Assembly (NCBI GenBank): GCA_007922305.1
Contig: ML677365.1
Coordinates: 20,108,188 to 20,172,187 of the forward strand
Direction: 5' to 3'
From: Dermatemys mawii
Lineage: Eukaryota; Chordata; Testudines; Dermatemydidae
Length of the DNA: 64,000 bases
A program made the position numbers and the translations under genes. Positions 10,619 to 22,000 of the stretch are shown here, piece after piece. Numbering within the stretch: position 1 is the first letter of the stretch; every line of letters starts with the position of its first letter. Below the pieces are notes generated by a model. The model ran no database searches, was not told the DNA's origin, and was given only the letters and a program-made list of their open reading frames with translations.

Positions 10619-11162
10619 TGTGTTCAAAATAACTATGTAATGTTGAAAAAGATCCCTGGAGATATAACTAGAAATCAGGAATCAAATTAAAAAAAAAAAC
10701 CTATGATGCCAAAAAATAAGAAACATCTAAAAACCAAGGATCAAATAAAATCTAGCTAGCTAGCAACAGAGAATAAGAAAGCAGAAGACTGCTCAGAAGC
10801 AACTACTGTGTTATAGTAATGTTTGATTGAAATTACTAAACGAATTGAATGTTTTTACAGCAGGAGAGGATCTAGGCAAACATTTATTGAGTTGTGAATT
10901 CATACCAAGAAAAAGATGAATCATGAGAACCTGTAATGTGATTAGATGGGGATGAAGCAATTAAATTATGTTTTTGAAAAGAATTAGTACTTTCCAGGAG
11001 AACAGTGAAGGGTTTACTGTGCTCAAAATAACTATGTAATGTTGAACCTTCCTCATCATCTCCACTCCGCCCCCCGCCCCGATTAAGGATTAAATACACT
11101 ATCAAATTAGTGTATTTGATCCCTAATTTCTAGATGTAACTAGAAATTAGGGATCAAATACA
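10619..11162. repeat. Duplicated segment and perfect 23-bp-arm palindrome
   Basis: A 29-base phrase containing 'caaaataactatgtaatgtt' occurs at about 10619 and again at about 11017 with one change. At 11111-11133 and 11140-11162 two arms of 23 bases are exact reverse complements (tgtatttgatccctaatttc plus tag on the left) around the 6-base loop atgtaa. Just upstream, a smaller 9-base inverted pair (aatacacta/tagtgtatt) overlaps the left arm. Related short phrases (aactagaaatcaggaatcaa) lie near 10668. The origin is unknown. Confidence 0.7.
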
Positions 11163-12069
11163 GTGCTTGTAATACACTGACTGACACAAAGGTAGGCTAG
11201 AAAAAATTGTACATCGTGTAAGCAGTTTTCCTGCCAATCAAGATTACAGTTTCCAATGAGAATAATTTCAGATTTGGGACTGAAAATTCTTCCATTATTC
11301 TAAAAATAAAGTTAACTAGAATAGCAAAGAGATTATAAAAGAAATTACAGATGTGCCATAAGGCAAAGATAATGACATGAATGAGCTTTACAATAATCGT
11401 ATTTCCAGCTAGGAATAGTAAGAAACAGTTTCCTTTTGTGTTAACAAAGATGTCTTCACCATGATCATGTCTGTCATCATAATCTACTGTAGTAAAATGA
11501 ATAACATCCAATACATTACAACTTTATAATAGCACATTGCATACAAACACTGGCACAAAATGTTCTATAGTATTAAAGAGTATATATATTATTACATATT
11601 ACAAAATATATTACATAAATTGCCAAAAACAGATGTGTAGAGGCATTGCTCAAATGCTATTTATCACTTCTGTGAGCAGAGGGTAGCAAAAAGCAAAGGA
11701 TCTGGATGGGAAGGGCAGAAGGTGAGACTGGTGCTCTGCAGCACACTTCCTTTTCTTCTTCACAGTTGTGCAGGTGGGTTGGGGAAAAACCACTTTCCAG
11801 AGTATAAGCCACCCCCAACCCCATAAACCAGTGAGTAAGGCAACACTTCCTTTCTGAATTCTGATCATGTACTCTTACCTGCAATGGGATTGGGGGCAGC
11901 CAGTGGGAGTATGGCTCCTGCCAGAGCTGTGCTGCCATGGACACAGAGGTGTTGGAAACAGGGAGAAGTGCAGAGGCAAAGTGCCAGTTTATTGCACTCA
12001 ATGTAGCATGTATGATTACTTGCCCTATATGCCCTATATGCATGGCGTATATGTGCATTTGGTTCAAGG
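11163..12069. other. Intergenic sequence with one unexplained hydrophobic ORF
   Basis: The minus-strand frame 11197-11511 (104 codons) encodes a hydrophobic sequence with no recognised domain in AT-rich DNA. No promoter, splice structure or homologue was recognised, so it is not called as a gene. The rest shows nothing identifiable. Confidence 0.3.
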
Positions 12070-13935
12070 AGCTCCTGGCCCTCAGAGACCATATTCAAGC
12101 TTTGGAGGCCACGTGGCTGAGCTGAAGTTGCTAATGGAGACAGAGAGGTACATAGATGAGACATTCCGGGACACAGTAGAACAGTTCCACCCCTGGTCTG
12201 ACAACCTCTATGCTGCTGAGGAGGATGAAAGTCCCAGGGCAGGAGAGCATCTAACTAGAGCAGAGAGAAATGATCCCATAGTTAGGACCCTCCTTCCAGA
12301 TGATGATGTGTTATCCTGTCACACTAAGGATACTTCTCCAGGGGAGGGAACTCCAGCTATTAGGAAGAGACAGGTATTAGTAATGGGTAATTTGATCATT
12401 AGAAACATAGATAGCTGGGTTTGCTATGACCAGGAGAACTGCATGGTGACTTGCCTGCCTGGTGCAAAGGTTGCAGATCTCTCGAGACATCTAGATAGGC
12501 GTATATGTAGTGCTGGGGAAGGAGACCATAGTCGTGATACATGTAAGTACCAATGACAAAGGGAAGGATAGGAGAGAGGTCCTGGAGGCCAAATTTAGGC
12601 TGGTAGATAAGAGATTGAAGTCCATGATCTCCATGATAGCATTATCTGAAATGTTTTCAGTTCCACACACGGGGCCAGTTAGACAAGCAGAACTGCAGGG
12701 TCTCAATGCATGGATGAGACGATGGTGTAGGGAGGAGGGGGTTAGATTTATTAGGAACTGGGGAAACTTTTGGGAAAGGGGGAGCCTATATAGGAAGAAT
12801 GGGCTTCACCTAACCCAAAATGGAATCAGATCACTGCTGCTTAAAATTAAAAAGGTCATAGAGCAGTTTTTAAACTAAGGGCTGGAGGAAAGCCAACAAG
12901 TGCAGAAGAGCACATGGTTCGGACATCCCTTAGGGGAGGATCTATAAATGGAGATTCCCTATGTCCTAGTAAGGAGGAGAGGATGGAAGATGATAAAATA
13001 CAGATAGGATCTGATGACAGACAGTCAAATGAAAAAAAAAGTCCCATTCAATTACATCATGTAATGGGAGGCAGCTAAAAAGTGACAAGTTTTAAAAGTG
13101 CTTATATACCAATGCTAAAAGTCTAAATAATAAGATGGGTGAACTAGAGTGCCTCATATTAAATGAGGATATTGATACAATAGGCACCATTTGGTGAATG
13201 AGGATAATCAAAGGGACACAGTAATACCAGGGTACAAAATATATCGAAAGGACAGAACAGGTCATGCTGGTGGGGGAGTAACACTGTATGTGAAAGAAAA
13301 CACATTTTCAAAATCTTTAATTTAAAAATCTTAAATTTTTAAATGAATCAAGCTGTACAATAGAATCTCTATGCATAGTAATTCCATGCTTGAATAATAA
13401 GACTATAGCAGCAGGGATATATTACAGACCACCTGATCAGGATAGCAATAGTGACTGTGAAATGCTCAGGGAGATTAGAGAGTTTTAAATGACTGCTTCT
13501 CAGAGTAGCTATTCCTGGAACTCAGAAGAAGAGAGGCAATTCTTGATTTAATCCTAAAGAAAGCACAGAATCAGGTTCAAGAGGTGAATATAGTTGGACT
13601 GCTGATAACAGTGACCATAATATAATTAAATTTAACATCCCTGTGGTGGGGAAAACACCACAGTGGCCCAACACTGTAGCATTTAATTTCAGAAAAAGGA
13701 ACTACACAAAATAATGAGGTTAGTTAACAGAAATTAAAAGGTATAGCACCAAAAGTTAAATCCCTGCAAGCTGCATGGAAACTTTTTAAAGACACCACAA
13801 TAGAAGCTGAACTTAAATGTATGCTTCAAATTAAAAAACAGAGAGAACTGAAAAAGAGTCACTGTGGCTAAACAACGAAGTAAAAGAAGCAGTGAGAGGC
13901 AAAAAGGAATCCTTTAAAAAGTGGAAGTTAAATTC
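12070..13935 (+). mobile_element. CR1 LINE fragment: ORF1 esterase-like domain and ORF2 endonuclease start
   Basis: The frames 11867-12556 and 12510-12878 together read as a CR1 ORF1 C-terminal half with an SGNH/esterase-like fold: VLVMGNLIIRNID near 12375, VIHVSTNDKGKDR near 12525, and KNGLHLTQNG near 12795. Downstream, broken frames carry the ORF2 endonuclease region (YKIYRKDRTGHAGGGVTLYV near 13235-13300, IYYRPPDQD near 13415). In the family the first motif is normally GDS and the third DGxH. Here the Ser and the Asp are replaced, so the esterase is dead. The copy is 5'- and 3'-truncated and full of stops. Confidence 0.8.
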
Positions 13936-14548
13936 TAATGTGCCTCTGTTTTTAATGCAGTGCATGTAGCATGACTTGAGGCAAACCAGATTAGGCCTTA
14001 TCCTCTCTTATCCCGTGTATTTACAAGCAGCACTCCAAGAAGGTAACAAAAGAGAGATTAATTTACACCAATAACTATGGAACAGAAGACATGCATACGA
14101 GAAAACCAGAATGCAATCTCAGAATAAAAAATAAATCTACGTTACCCTAATCCACACTAATTACAGGAGAGTTGCATTCTCCTTCCCACCAACACTTTCA
14201 TATGGACAACAGCTGCTCTGGAAACCATGGATTTTCCAGCCATTGCTCAGTCATCAGACCTTCAAATCAACTTTTCTCTAAGATGTTTTTATCTGACTGG
14301 AATTATTCAAGAATTTTAGGATGCACAGATTGCTAATTTCTTCCTTTTCTGTCTGATCCAGTGCCCACTGAAGTCAATAGCAAAGCTCCTAATGACTTCA
14401 ATTATGCAGGCTCCAACCCTTACAGTTTTCTTTGTGAGAAAAGGGCAAAAATGTGTATCAGTTTAATATGTGTTGACTTAGATTCTTATACTGTTCCCAT
14501 AGTATTTGAAAGCTTTGCACAGTTTAAAATAAAGTCAGAGAAAAATGG
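13936..14548. other. Intergenic sequence, nothing recognised
   Basis: AT-rich sequence between the CR1 and Penelope-like fragments. No feature could be supported. Confidence 0.35.
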
Positions 14549-14632
14549 TTTCAGAGTGGTAGCCGTGTTAGTCTGTATCAGCAAAAACAACCAGGAGTCC
14601 TTGTGGCATCTTAGAGACTAACAAATTTATTT

Positions 14633-14670
14633 GGACATAAGCTTTCATGGGCTAGAACCCACTTCATCAG
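14633..14670 (-). ncRNA. Hammerhead-ribozyme-like core, copy A (decayed)
   Basis: On the minus strand the order is CTGATGA (14670-14664), a hairpin of 5 bp with paired GTGGG and CCCAT (14663-14647), GAAA (14646-14643), then GC-TTAT-GT. The first two boxes match the hammerhead core exactly (CUGANGA and GAAA). Helix III is damaged: compared with copy B it has U for C and C for U, so the A15.1-U16.1 pair is lost. No contiguous helix I was seen. It is probably inactive. Confidence 0.5.
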
Positions 14671-14804
14671 ATACATGCAGTGAAAAATACAGGAGCAGGT
14701 ATAAATACATGAAAAGATGGGAATTGCTTTACCAAGTGTGAGGTCAGTCTAACAAGACAATCAGTTAACAGTAGGATACTAAGGGAGGAAAAATAACTTT
14801 TGTA

Positions 14805-15175
14805 ATGGTAATGAGAGTGACCCATTTCAAACAGCTGACAAGAAAGAGTAGGGGGAAATTGCTGGCACATCATGTGACATATGTCATCGTGTGCCAGCAA
14901 TGCCCCTTTGCAATGTACATTGGCCAAACCGGACAGTCTCTACGCAAAAGAATAAATGGACACAAATCTGACATCAGGAATCATAACATTCAAAAACACT
15001 TCGATCTCCCTGGTCACTCAATAACAGACCTAAAAGTGGTAATTCTTCAACAAAAAATTCTTCAATAACAGACTCCAGCATGAAACTGCAGAAATGGAAT
15101 TAATTTGCAAACTGGACACCATCACATTAGGCCTGAATAAAGACTGGGAGTGGTTGGGTTATTACAAAACCTAAA
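14805..15175 (+). pseudogene. GIY-YIG endonuclease remnant of a Penelope-like element
   Basis: The frame 14805-15068 contains VTYVIVCQQCP, then MYIGQTGQSLRKRINGHKSD and IRNHN...HFDLPGHS, the YIG half of a GIY-YIG nuclease with its conserved Arg and the GH-K region. After a stop, a neighbouring frame continues with LDTITLGLNKDWEWLGYYK to about 15175. The Cys pair before the YIG motif fits Penelope-like endonucleases. It is a decayed remnant, not a host gene. Confidence 0.75.
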
Positions 15176-15230
15176 CCTAATTTCCTCCATACTAATTTTC
15201 CCCTATTGTTACTCAAGCCTTCTTGTCAAC

Positions 15231-15938
15231 TGTTTTCCTGGATGTCTCCGTGTAGACAAGCCCTTTAGCATTGAAAGGGAAAAATAGGTAGCAGGAGCTG
15301 TGACTATTTCTTTTATACTTACTTAACAGGTAATTATTTAGACACCAATCATTCTCCAGGTATAGGTCAGTATGATGAGATGCTTAGCTACAATAATTGT
15401 TGCTCATATGCCCAGAGTTCAACTCAGTAACAGATCTGAATTGTAATGTAGTTTTCCATGTAGGCAATTAACAGTGATATTAGGGATTTTAAGATTTCCT
15501 CTGAGGCAGGGAACAATGGGGTGGATGGGTCTCAGACAATCAATTTCCTGTAATTGCAGTGCAGTGGCTATTGGTGAACCTGCCTATCTTCTACCTCTTT
15601 TTATTTATCTTTTCTAGCTATTGTATCTTTCCCAGTACAGCAGAAATGGTAAAGATGTGTAGCTGGAAGTGTCAGCTCCTTTATTAGAAATCCCTATATT
15701 TATTGAAAACTAGGTATTTGATAGCAAGGCCACAGTAAGAAGCTGGGCTGTAGGTACATTTCAACTATCATTACTAAAGATCAATTATTGAGATTCTGAT
15801 ATTAGCCTAACACCATCTTAGAACCCCAACCAGAGTTGGGGTTAAGCAGCATGTTAGCCCAGATCCTCAAAGGTATTTAGGCATCTAACCAATGGGAGCT
15901 TTAAGGTCCTTGCAGGAAAAGGCTCTAAGGTCTAGCCC
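15231..15938. other. Intergenic sequence with a possible short ancient repeat
   Basis: The phrase 'ccagatcctcaaaggtattt' at about 15860 recurs in degraded form at about 33002, which suggests a short old repeat. Nothing else was recognised. Confidence 0.35.
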
Positions 15939-16016
15939 GATCCTGAGCAGTGCTGAGAACCACCAGCTCTGATTTAAATCAATGGAAATTTGGGTTGCTC
16001 AGCACCTCTCAGGATC
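15939..16016. repeat. Short foldback element
   Basis: The 78-bp segment begins gatcctgagcagtgctgag and ends ctcagcacctctcaggatc, which are imperfect reverse complements with a 40-base loop. It is most likely a decayed MITE. Confidence 0.5.
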
Positions 16017-16266
16017 AGTCTAATTTAATGAAAGGACAAAAAGAAAAACACATGGTTCAGAACTGTGTAGCCTTAAAGTTTGCCTCTTGCAAAGTCAGTT
16101 ATAGCATTTTCAGAGGGGAATAACATGCTCCAGACAGCACAGCGGTTTGAGATGACAAGAGGGCATTTGCTGAATGAGGGAAGTACTTGGCCGTCAGCCG
16201 GGTTTCTTGCCAATATGCACCTAACCATCAGCTGCCCTGTCGTGCATTATTCTTCACATGGCAACA

Positions 16267-16688
16267 TTAGAGCTGGTCAAAAGTCAGAATTTCCATTCTG
16301 CAGGAAAAGTCAACGTTTCAGAATTATTTTTCATCCTGAATCAAAACGATTAGTTGAAATATCCTGTGAAAGGACAATCCTGAAATACTTCATTTCAGAA
16401 ATGTCAAAATGTTTCAGTAAGGTTGAAATGTTTTGTTATGTTTGAATTGTTTCATTTAACTTTATAATTGGCTATTGCATCACATGATGTCAAAATTATA
16501 AATTCAAAATGAAACACATCATCCTTATTGAAATGAAGCATTTCAACCTTAGTTAAGTGGAAATGTTTTGATAACTTCCCATCTAAAATTTTGACAAAAT
16601 CAGTATGTTCCTGTGAAATGTTTCTATTTCCTTGAATCAGCATTTTCCAACAGAAAACTGTTGTCAGAATTTTTTTGGCCAATTTTAA
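16267..16688. mobile_element. Foldback MITE (about 420 bp)
   Basis: The outer ends are TTAGAGCTGGTCAAAA and its decayed inverse TTTTTGGCCAATTTTAA. Inside, taaggttgaaatg (16418-16430) is the exact inverse of catttcaacctta (16539-16551), and gtttcattt pairs with aaatgaaac. The element is therefore one long imperfect palindrome. The ORFs on it are by-products. Confidence 0.65.
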
Positions 16689-16860
16689 GTAATATATCTT
16701 ATAAAATGAAATTAAGAGGGAAGGAATCTGACTAGCTAATAAAATCGTTGTGTTTGCATCCAACTTCAAAGTTCAGGATCAGAACTTATTATCCTGTTGT
16801 TACAAAAATGTAAGAGCATTTTCCAAATACCACACTTCAGGAAGTTCAGTTGTCCTAGAT

Positions 16861-17115
16861 CAGGCCTGCACAACTTGGAAAGCAGCAAGGGCCATATTAC
16901 TGCAAAAAAAAAAAACAGCTGGGGGCCGAAAAGCTCCTCCCTCGCCCCACCCCCATCCGCTTCTCCCCAGCCCACCGCTTGGCTTGCCCCACCTCTACTC
17001 ACCCCCTGTGGGTCGCACAATGAGCCAGTAGCCACCCCTACTCACCCCCTGTGGGTCACACAATGAGCCTGCCAGGCTGCATGTGGCCCCTGGGGCCGCA
17101 TATTGTGCAGGCCTG
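16861..17115. mobile_element. hAT MITE (255 bp) with perfect 8-bp target duplication
   Basis: The ends caggcctgcacaac and ...tattgtgcaggcctg are inverted. TCCTAGAT flanks it exactly on both sides (16853-16860 and 17116-17123). An internal tandem duplication of about 45 bp ('ctactcaccccctgtgggtc') lies near 16997-17066. It is non-coding. Confidence 0.88.
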
Positions 17116-17123
17116 TCCTAGAT

Positions 17124-18399
17124 AATCACACTTCTGGGATGGCTGATGACACTTGGCAATCCACCTAATGCCTCAGGCATATGCTATTATCCAGAATAAC
17201 TACCCACTTTATTGAATTATCACATACATGCCATACATTAGGAGGGCCTGGAAATCTCTAATCTGGGGGGTACAGTAATGTATCTAGATGACAAAGTGCG
17301 ACAAGCATATGGCTCTTTGCAATCTAGGGCAAAAAACACAATAGGAAAGGTTTTCCCACATTCTTCAGCTGAGATTTTCAGCTGGTGCCTGAGTGGGATT
17401 TCAGACAGAGACAGTATTAAGTGGTGCCTTGTGTCCTCAGAGAGTTCACTGACACCAGAAAAGGAGACCCTTCCCAGATGAGCAGCAGACTCAAATGTCA
17501 AAAAGAGTATTAATTTTCTTATGAATATTTAAAACTGCAGTAAAGGTCACTGATTTGTCATCATCTTCATAAGCACATCAGTATTTACAATCACGGAGAG
17601 GAAATATCTGCCTCATCAGGTTTTTGAAAGAAGCAGTTGAAAAAGTAGAAACAACAAGGCCAGCTACAACATGGATCAATCCCTTTTGCTTTTTGGTGTT
17701 TACTATATCTTGATCTCTCTTCCTTGTGTTTATTTTTAAAAACACGATTTTTTTCAAGGGATCTTTAATTTTGTGCAGGCACCCCCCAGTGAAAACTGTC
17801 ATATAACAATCTTGAGAGAGAGAGAGAGAGAGAAACACAGCAGAACAAACCACTAGTAAAAAAGCAGAAAGTGAGAAAATGTATCAATCTCTTTCTCGAG
17901 TCTATGTGCTAATGGTGTCTGCAAACACTTCTGGAATGAAAATCTTATTTATAATATTAGAGACAAAGTGGGTGAGGTGCTTTATTTTATTGGACCAACT
18001 TCTATTGGTGCAAGAGACAGCTCTTGACTAGAGACACTATAGTGAGTGAATAGGTATAGGAAGCAAGGGGGGAGGTCCTGTGTGTGTATGTGTGTGTGTG
18101 TGCACACCTCATAAGGACCCCCCCCCCCGGTGCCAGGGCTTCCCTCTCTTGCTGCAGTGGTTCCCTGGGCCTCCACCACTGCTCTCTCCCCTGCTCCTGT
18201 CCCGGGTTCTCCCGGGAGAAGAGCCTGTACATCGGTCGCTCCCTCCTGCCCTCCTCATCTTAAGGCTCAGGCATTAGGTGCCCCTGGGAAACAAAACAGC
18301 TGCCACACGAGTCATTCCCCCACCTCCCCCATCCCCTTTGGCAGAGGAGGCTGCTGCAGGGAGCGGAAGCGCGGCCCTTCCCCATCCTCTGCCTCAGTA
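17124..18399. other. Upstream flank of PIP4P2, with simple repeats and a small repeat fragment
   Basis: It contains (GA)n at 17814-17833 and (TG)n at 18079-18102. A fragment reading 'gtgctttattttattggacc' at about 17976-17996 belongs to a familiar reptile interspersed repeat. No gene was recognised. Confidence 0.45.
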
Positions 18400-19010
18400 G
18401 CTTGTGACCGAGAAGGACCAGCCAGTCCCGCCCCCTCCCCTTCAGGCCCCATTCCCTGCCCTGGTCCTGCTCCCAGGCCCTCCCCGCTCTTCTCGCGCGG
18501 CTGGTCCCGTTCCCCTCCCCCTCGCCGGCTCCAGTGCCTTGTGACACGCCGGGCGAGCGAGGCGGCTCTTCCCTCGGGCCGAGCCTGCCCTGCTGCCGCA
18601 GTAGTCATGGCTGCTGACGGGGTGGACGAGCGCTCCCCGCTGCTGTCCGCGCCCAGCTCCGGCAGCGTCACCCCCACCGCGCCGCCCTACCTACCGGAGA
18701 GCAGCCCCCGAGGTGAGTTCCCGCTGCCCCCCTCCCCGGGGGTCCCGCCGCGGCGGGCGGGCGGGCGGGCGGGGGGAGGCTGCACGGTGAGTTCGCAACG
18801 TGCCGCATTCCCGGCTCGCCCGCGGTGGCCATCGGCGCATTGTTACCGGCGGCGGGGCCGACGCGCCGAGACCTCCACGCGCCTCGCTCCGCAGAGCCTG
18901 GCAGCGGGTGTTTGGGGCGCACGTTGTCCCCCCGGCCGTCCTTGAGCGGCGGCGGCGGCGGCTCAAAAACCAAACGAGAAAACCCACTGCAAGCCCCTCC
19001 CCCGTCGGCT
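18400..19010 (+). promoter_or_regulatory. CpG-island promoter of PIP4P2
   Basis: The stretch is CpG- and GC-rich, with a (cggg)-type run near 18750-18770 and ggcggc repeats near 18950. It spans the 5' flank, exon 1 and the start of intron 1. Sp1-type C-rich boxes (ccgccccctccccttc near 18428) lie upstream of the start codon and no TATA box is obvious. I did not see a consensus CACGTG (TFEB/CLEAR) site. Confidence 0.75.
18607..18712 (+). CDS. PIP4P2: PIP4P2 coding exon 1
   Basis: Encodes residues 1-35, beginning [14 protein letters not shown], plus one base of Ala36, and ends at ag|gtgagt. The start has a good Kozak context (G at -3, G at +4). The open frame extends upstream to 18130, but that sequence is unlike the family. 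The ERSPLL dileucine motif is a known type of endolysosomal sorting signal. Confidence 0.96.
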
Positions 19011-22000
19011 GACTGGGGGGTCCCCTGCCCCTAAAACCCCCGAGCAAGTCATTTTGTTTCACCTCCGTTCCGATCTCGGTAATGATTGTTGGACTGAAAA
19101 GGGTGTGAAAAAAATCTGGGTGGCATATTGCGTACTTGATGGGTCTTCATTTAAAAATCCACGTGCCTTTTGGTGCTGCTTGTGAAGCACCTTAGTGAAA
19201 AGTGACCCGAAACTTCCTGCTTGTACCTTTCAATAGCTTTTGCTTGAGTTGTCTTAGGAGGGAATAATGCTGGCATTGTTTCTAGGCGTCGAGATTGCTG
19301 ATAACCGCTCTTGATGGGACTGTCTTACCTTGAGGAGGGGGACGGGCCCTTTTTGGGCCTTGAGACGAGCAGGCATGTGTATAGTTAGTGAACAATAGGC
19401 TGAAGGAGGAAAGGACTAAACAAATGGCAGTTTCTCAGGTAGCAAAAGTAGTCTCACATTTTCTTTATTGTATGGAAATTTGGTCAGCAAAGAAAAAGCT
19501 GAGTAACAATGGATTATGCTTTTAAAAAGGCAGGGTAGAACATGTTTCTGGCAACATTTACAATGTTCACATTTGACACCTACCCCCTTTTAAGCTAATT
19601 GTTCACCACTGCAGAGCAGGCTTGAACAGGGATAATTATAATATCAGATTCACGTTAGACTTTGAAAGGTAAATTATTGGATTTTAGTCCTCTCATTAAT
19701 TAGAGGTGGTATTAAACCAAAGGATATTTTAACTGTGAATAACTAAATTCAGTATGATGAACTGGAGGACACAAAGAGAATCTTACCTGCAAGCATATCT
19801 TAAAGAATCAAACCGGAGCAAATGAAAAAAGACATAAAAAGACCCCATTTAATTTCCAGTGGTCATCAAAGCTGTGTACGAGTAGACACCAGGTGGTGGA
19901 ATTCTAGTCTGGTGGGCAAACTCACGAGAGAGTAGCTCCCTGTACAGTGGTATCTATACCGAATAAAGCAGGGTGGATTTGATTTAAATCATAATTTAAA
20001 TCACTACTCAGGAAGACTAGATTTAATCATGGATTTCTACATGAAAGTGCATTCTTGTTGGTTGTTAAAACTTTAATATTCTTTACAACTCAGAGATAGA
20101 TGTAGGTTTCATTTTTAGAAGGTACACACTAAACATTTAAGTGATTTATTTTGAATCTTTTCAGATTAGTTTTACAGATATGTCAGTAAATGAATGATTA
20201 TTTAAGTTACCAAAGGTAATTGAAGCAGATATTTGTGAAGTCATTGGGAGGTGAACTATCTCTAATTCAACAGGTTAATCATTAATATTTGGAAGATTTT
20301 CTTGCCATGCTGTATTAGGAGGAGAACATCATCAGACAGACATTTAAATTGTTTTATTTAACTAAAATAACAATGTTATGTATTCTGGATATTTTTCTTC
20401 AAGAGCAAACGTAATAATTTAACAAAACAACCATATTAATTTTTGAATTTAAACATTCAAGTTTTTTAAAATGAGGTTTGTTTTTGTTTAACAAAAATAG
20501 TTAAATGAACTATTTTAAAAAAATTGATTGTCAGGTTAACATGAGGAACTTAAAATATTGGCCTCTGCAGCTAACTCAGTCGTCTTCACCTTCATTGTCC
20601 TGTTTGTTCATAATCTGGAAAAGAAAAACAAGCTTTCCTGCTTTTTCAGGTCCCAAACGATTTCTCAATTTGGAATCAATTAGAATATTTTCTTCCTTTA
20701 GACTTTCTGCACTGGCAGAAGAAACTACTGCTGTTTAAAAGTGAGATTATCACTTCAACAGTCTCTGAATGCAAATGCTCAAGTGACATCCACAAGTTCA
20801 CTGTTGTGACTTTGTTTGAAACATCATCAGCAAATATATTTCTTGAATGGGTCACCCTTAGCTCTAAAGTTTATTATAGTTGACATTATGGAGGGATGAA
20901 TGCTGGATGTCAAGTCATAGCCAACTCCTCCTCTTTGGCAGTTAAGGTTTGACCCTAGTACTGAATATTGAGAATATTTGCAAGAAAATGAGTTGGAGAT
21001 AGTGCTTGATGAATTAATGTTTTTAATGCTTGTAGTTTAACTCTGAAGTCTTTAACTAGGAGGTGCATCAAATGAGCACTACAAACATATGTTGTTAGCT
21101 TGGGACTCTCGTCACTCTTCAAAATTTCTTCTTATCTTGGATACATTAGCAGCATTTTCTGTGACCAAGCTGCATACTAGACCTTAGAATTTTTTTTCAC
21201 AGTTTTTATAGCTTTTACTGCTGCTACTTGTAAGTATTCTGCTGTGTGTGCATTTCCTGATTATCAATTGTTTCTGTAAGGAAGACATTCCCTTCTTCTG
21301 TTGTCACACAAGCACATACAACAGGATCATTGTGGACATTGCTCCACTCATCAAGACTCAGGTTAACAATTTCACCCTCTAGACCTTTTGCACACTGCTC
21401 GATTTCTCTTTCATACACTTTATCTGGCAATTTGCCTGCGACATCTGCTCTCTTTGAGTGGATTGTATCCTGGTCTTAATGACTGAACCATGTTAATGAA
21501 ATGTGGGTTCTCAATCATACGGAAAGGAGAGTTTGTTGTATAAGCAAACCGGGCAATTTTTTTTTTATCAATTACCTCTTTTTTGTAATCTGCTGGTTTT
21601 TGTCACAAACTTATCTATGGTTGTTTCTGGATGATGAAGATTTTGTTTTCTTTTTGCTACAGGTGATATACTGTGGCTATGTGACATACGTGATATGACT
21701 GAAACACTATCATTAGCAGATAACTCTGAAACTCTAGAAAATGATGGTGATCTTGAAGGAGGATAGGTTTCAGAATCCTGTATGTTGAGGATGGATTCTC
21801 CGATACAAAATAAGTCAATGCAGTTATTTAATTATTATTACCATACTGCTCGTTTAATATTTTTCATTGCATTCACTGACATTGCTACTTTAAAGATAAA
21901 ATTGTAAAAGGAAGACTTGCTTATTTCAGATACCTATTTTTTATCACAACTTCATCTAAAATGATAGTACCATAGAGTAATAACTATATTATGAGAATTC

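Larger units (their letters stand above)
14549..15230 (+). mobile_element. Penelope-like element fragment: terminal flank plus GIY-YIG endonuclease
   Basis: The left part (about 14549-14680) is a conserved reptile repeat flank, starting gtttcagagtggtagccgtg, that contains a hammerhead-like core on the opposite strand. The right part encodes a GIY-YIG endonuclease remnant on the plus strand. An inverted terminal flank next to the ORF is a layout known for Penelope-like retroelements. The reverse transcriptase is missing, so the copy is internally deleted. The right end is near 15175-15230. Confidence 0.7.

Noticed and set aside
11197..11511. 104-codon hydrophobic ORF on the minus strand
   Set aside because: AT-rich DNA with no recognised domain, no splice structure and no promoter. 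Hydrophobic translations arise easily from T-rich sequence.
17960..18040. Third hammerhead-like candidate in a reptile repeat fragment
   Set aside because: The part of the repeat that would carry the core boxes is missing or replaced here (tgcaagagacagctcttgac), so no CUGANGA/GAAA arrangement remains.
18130..18945. 271-codon ORF overlapping PIP4P2 exon 1
   Set aside because: Only 18607-18712 is real coding sequence. The part before lacks family similarity and the part after reads through the gtgagt donor into intron 1.
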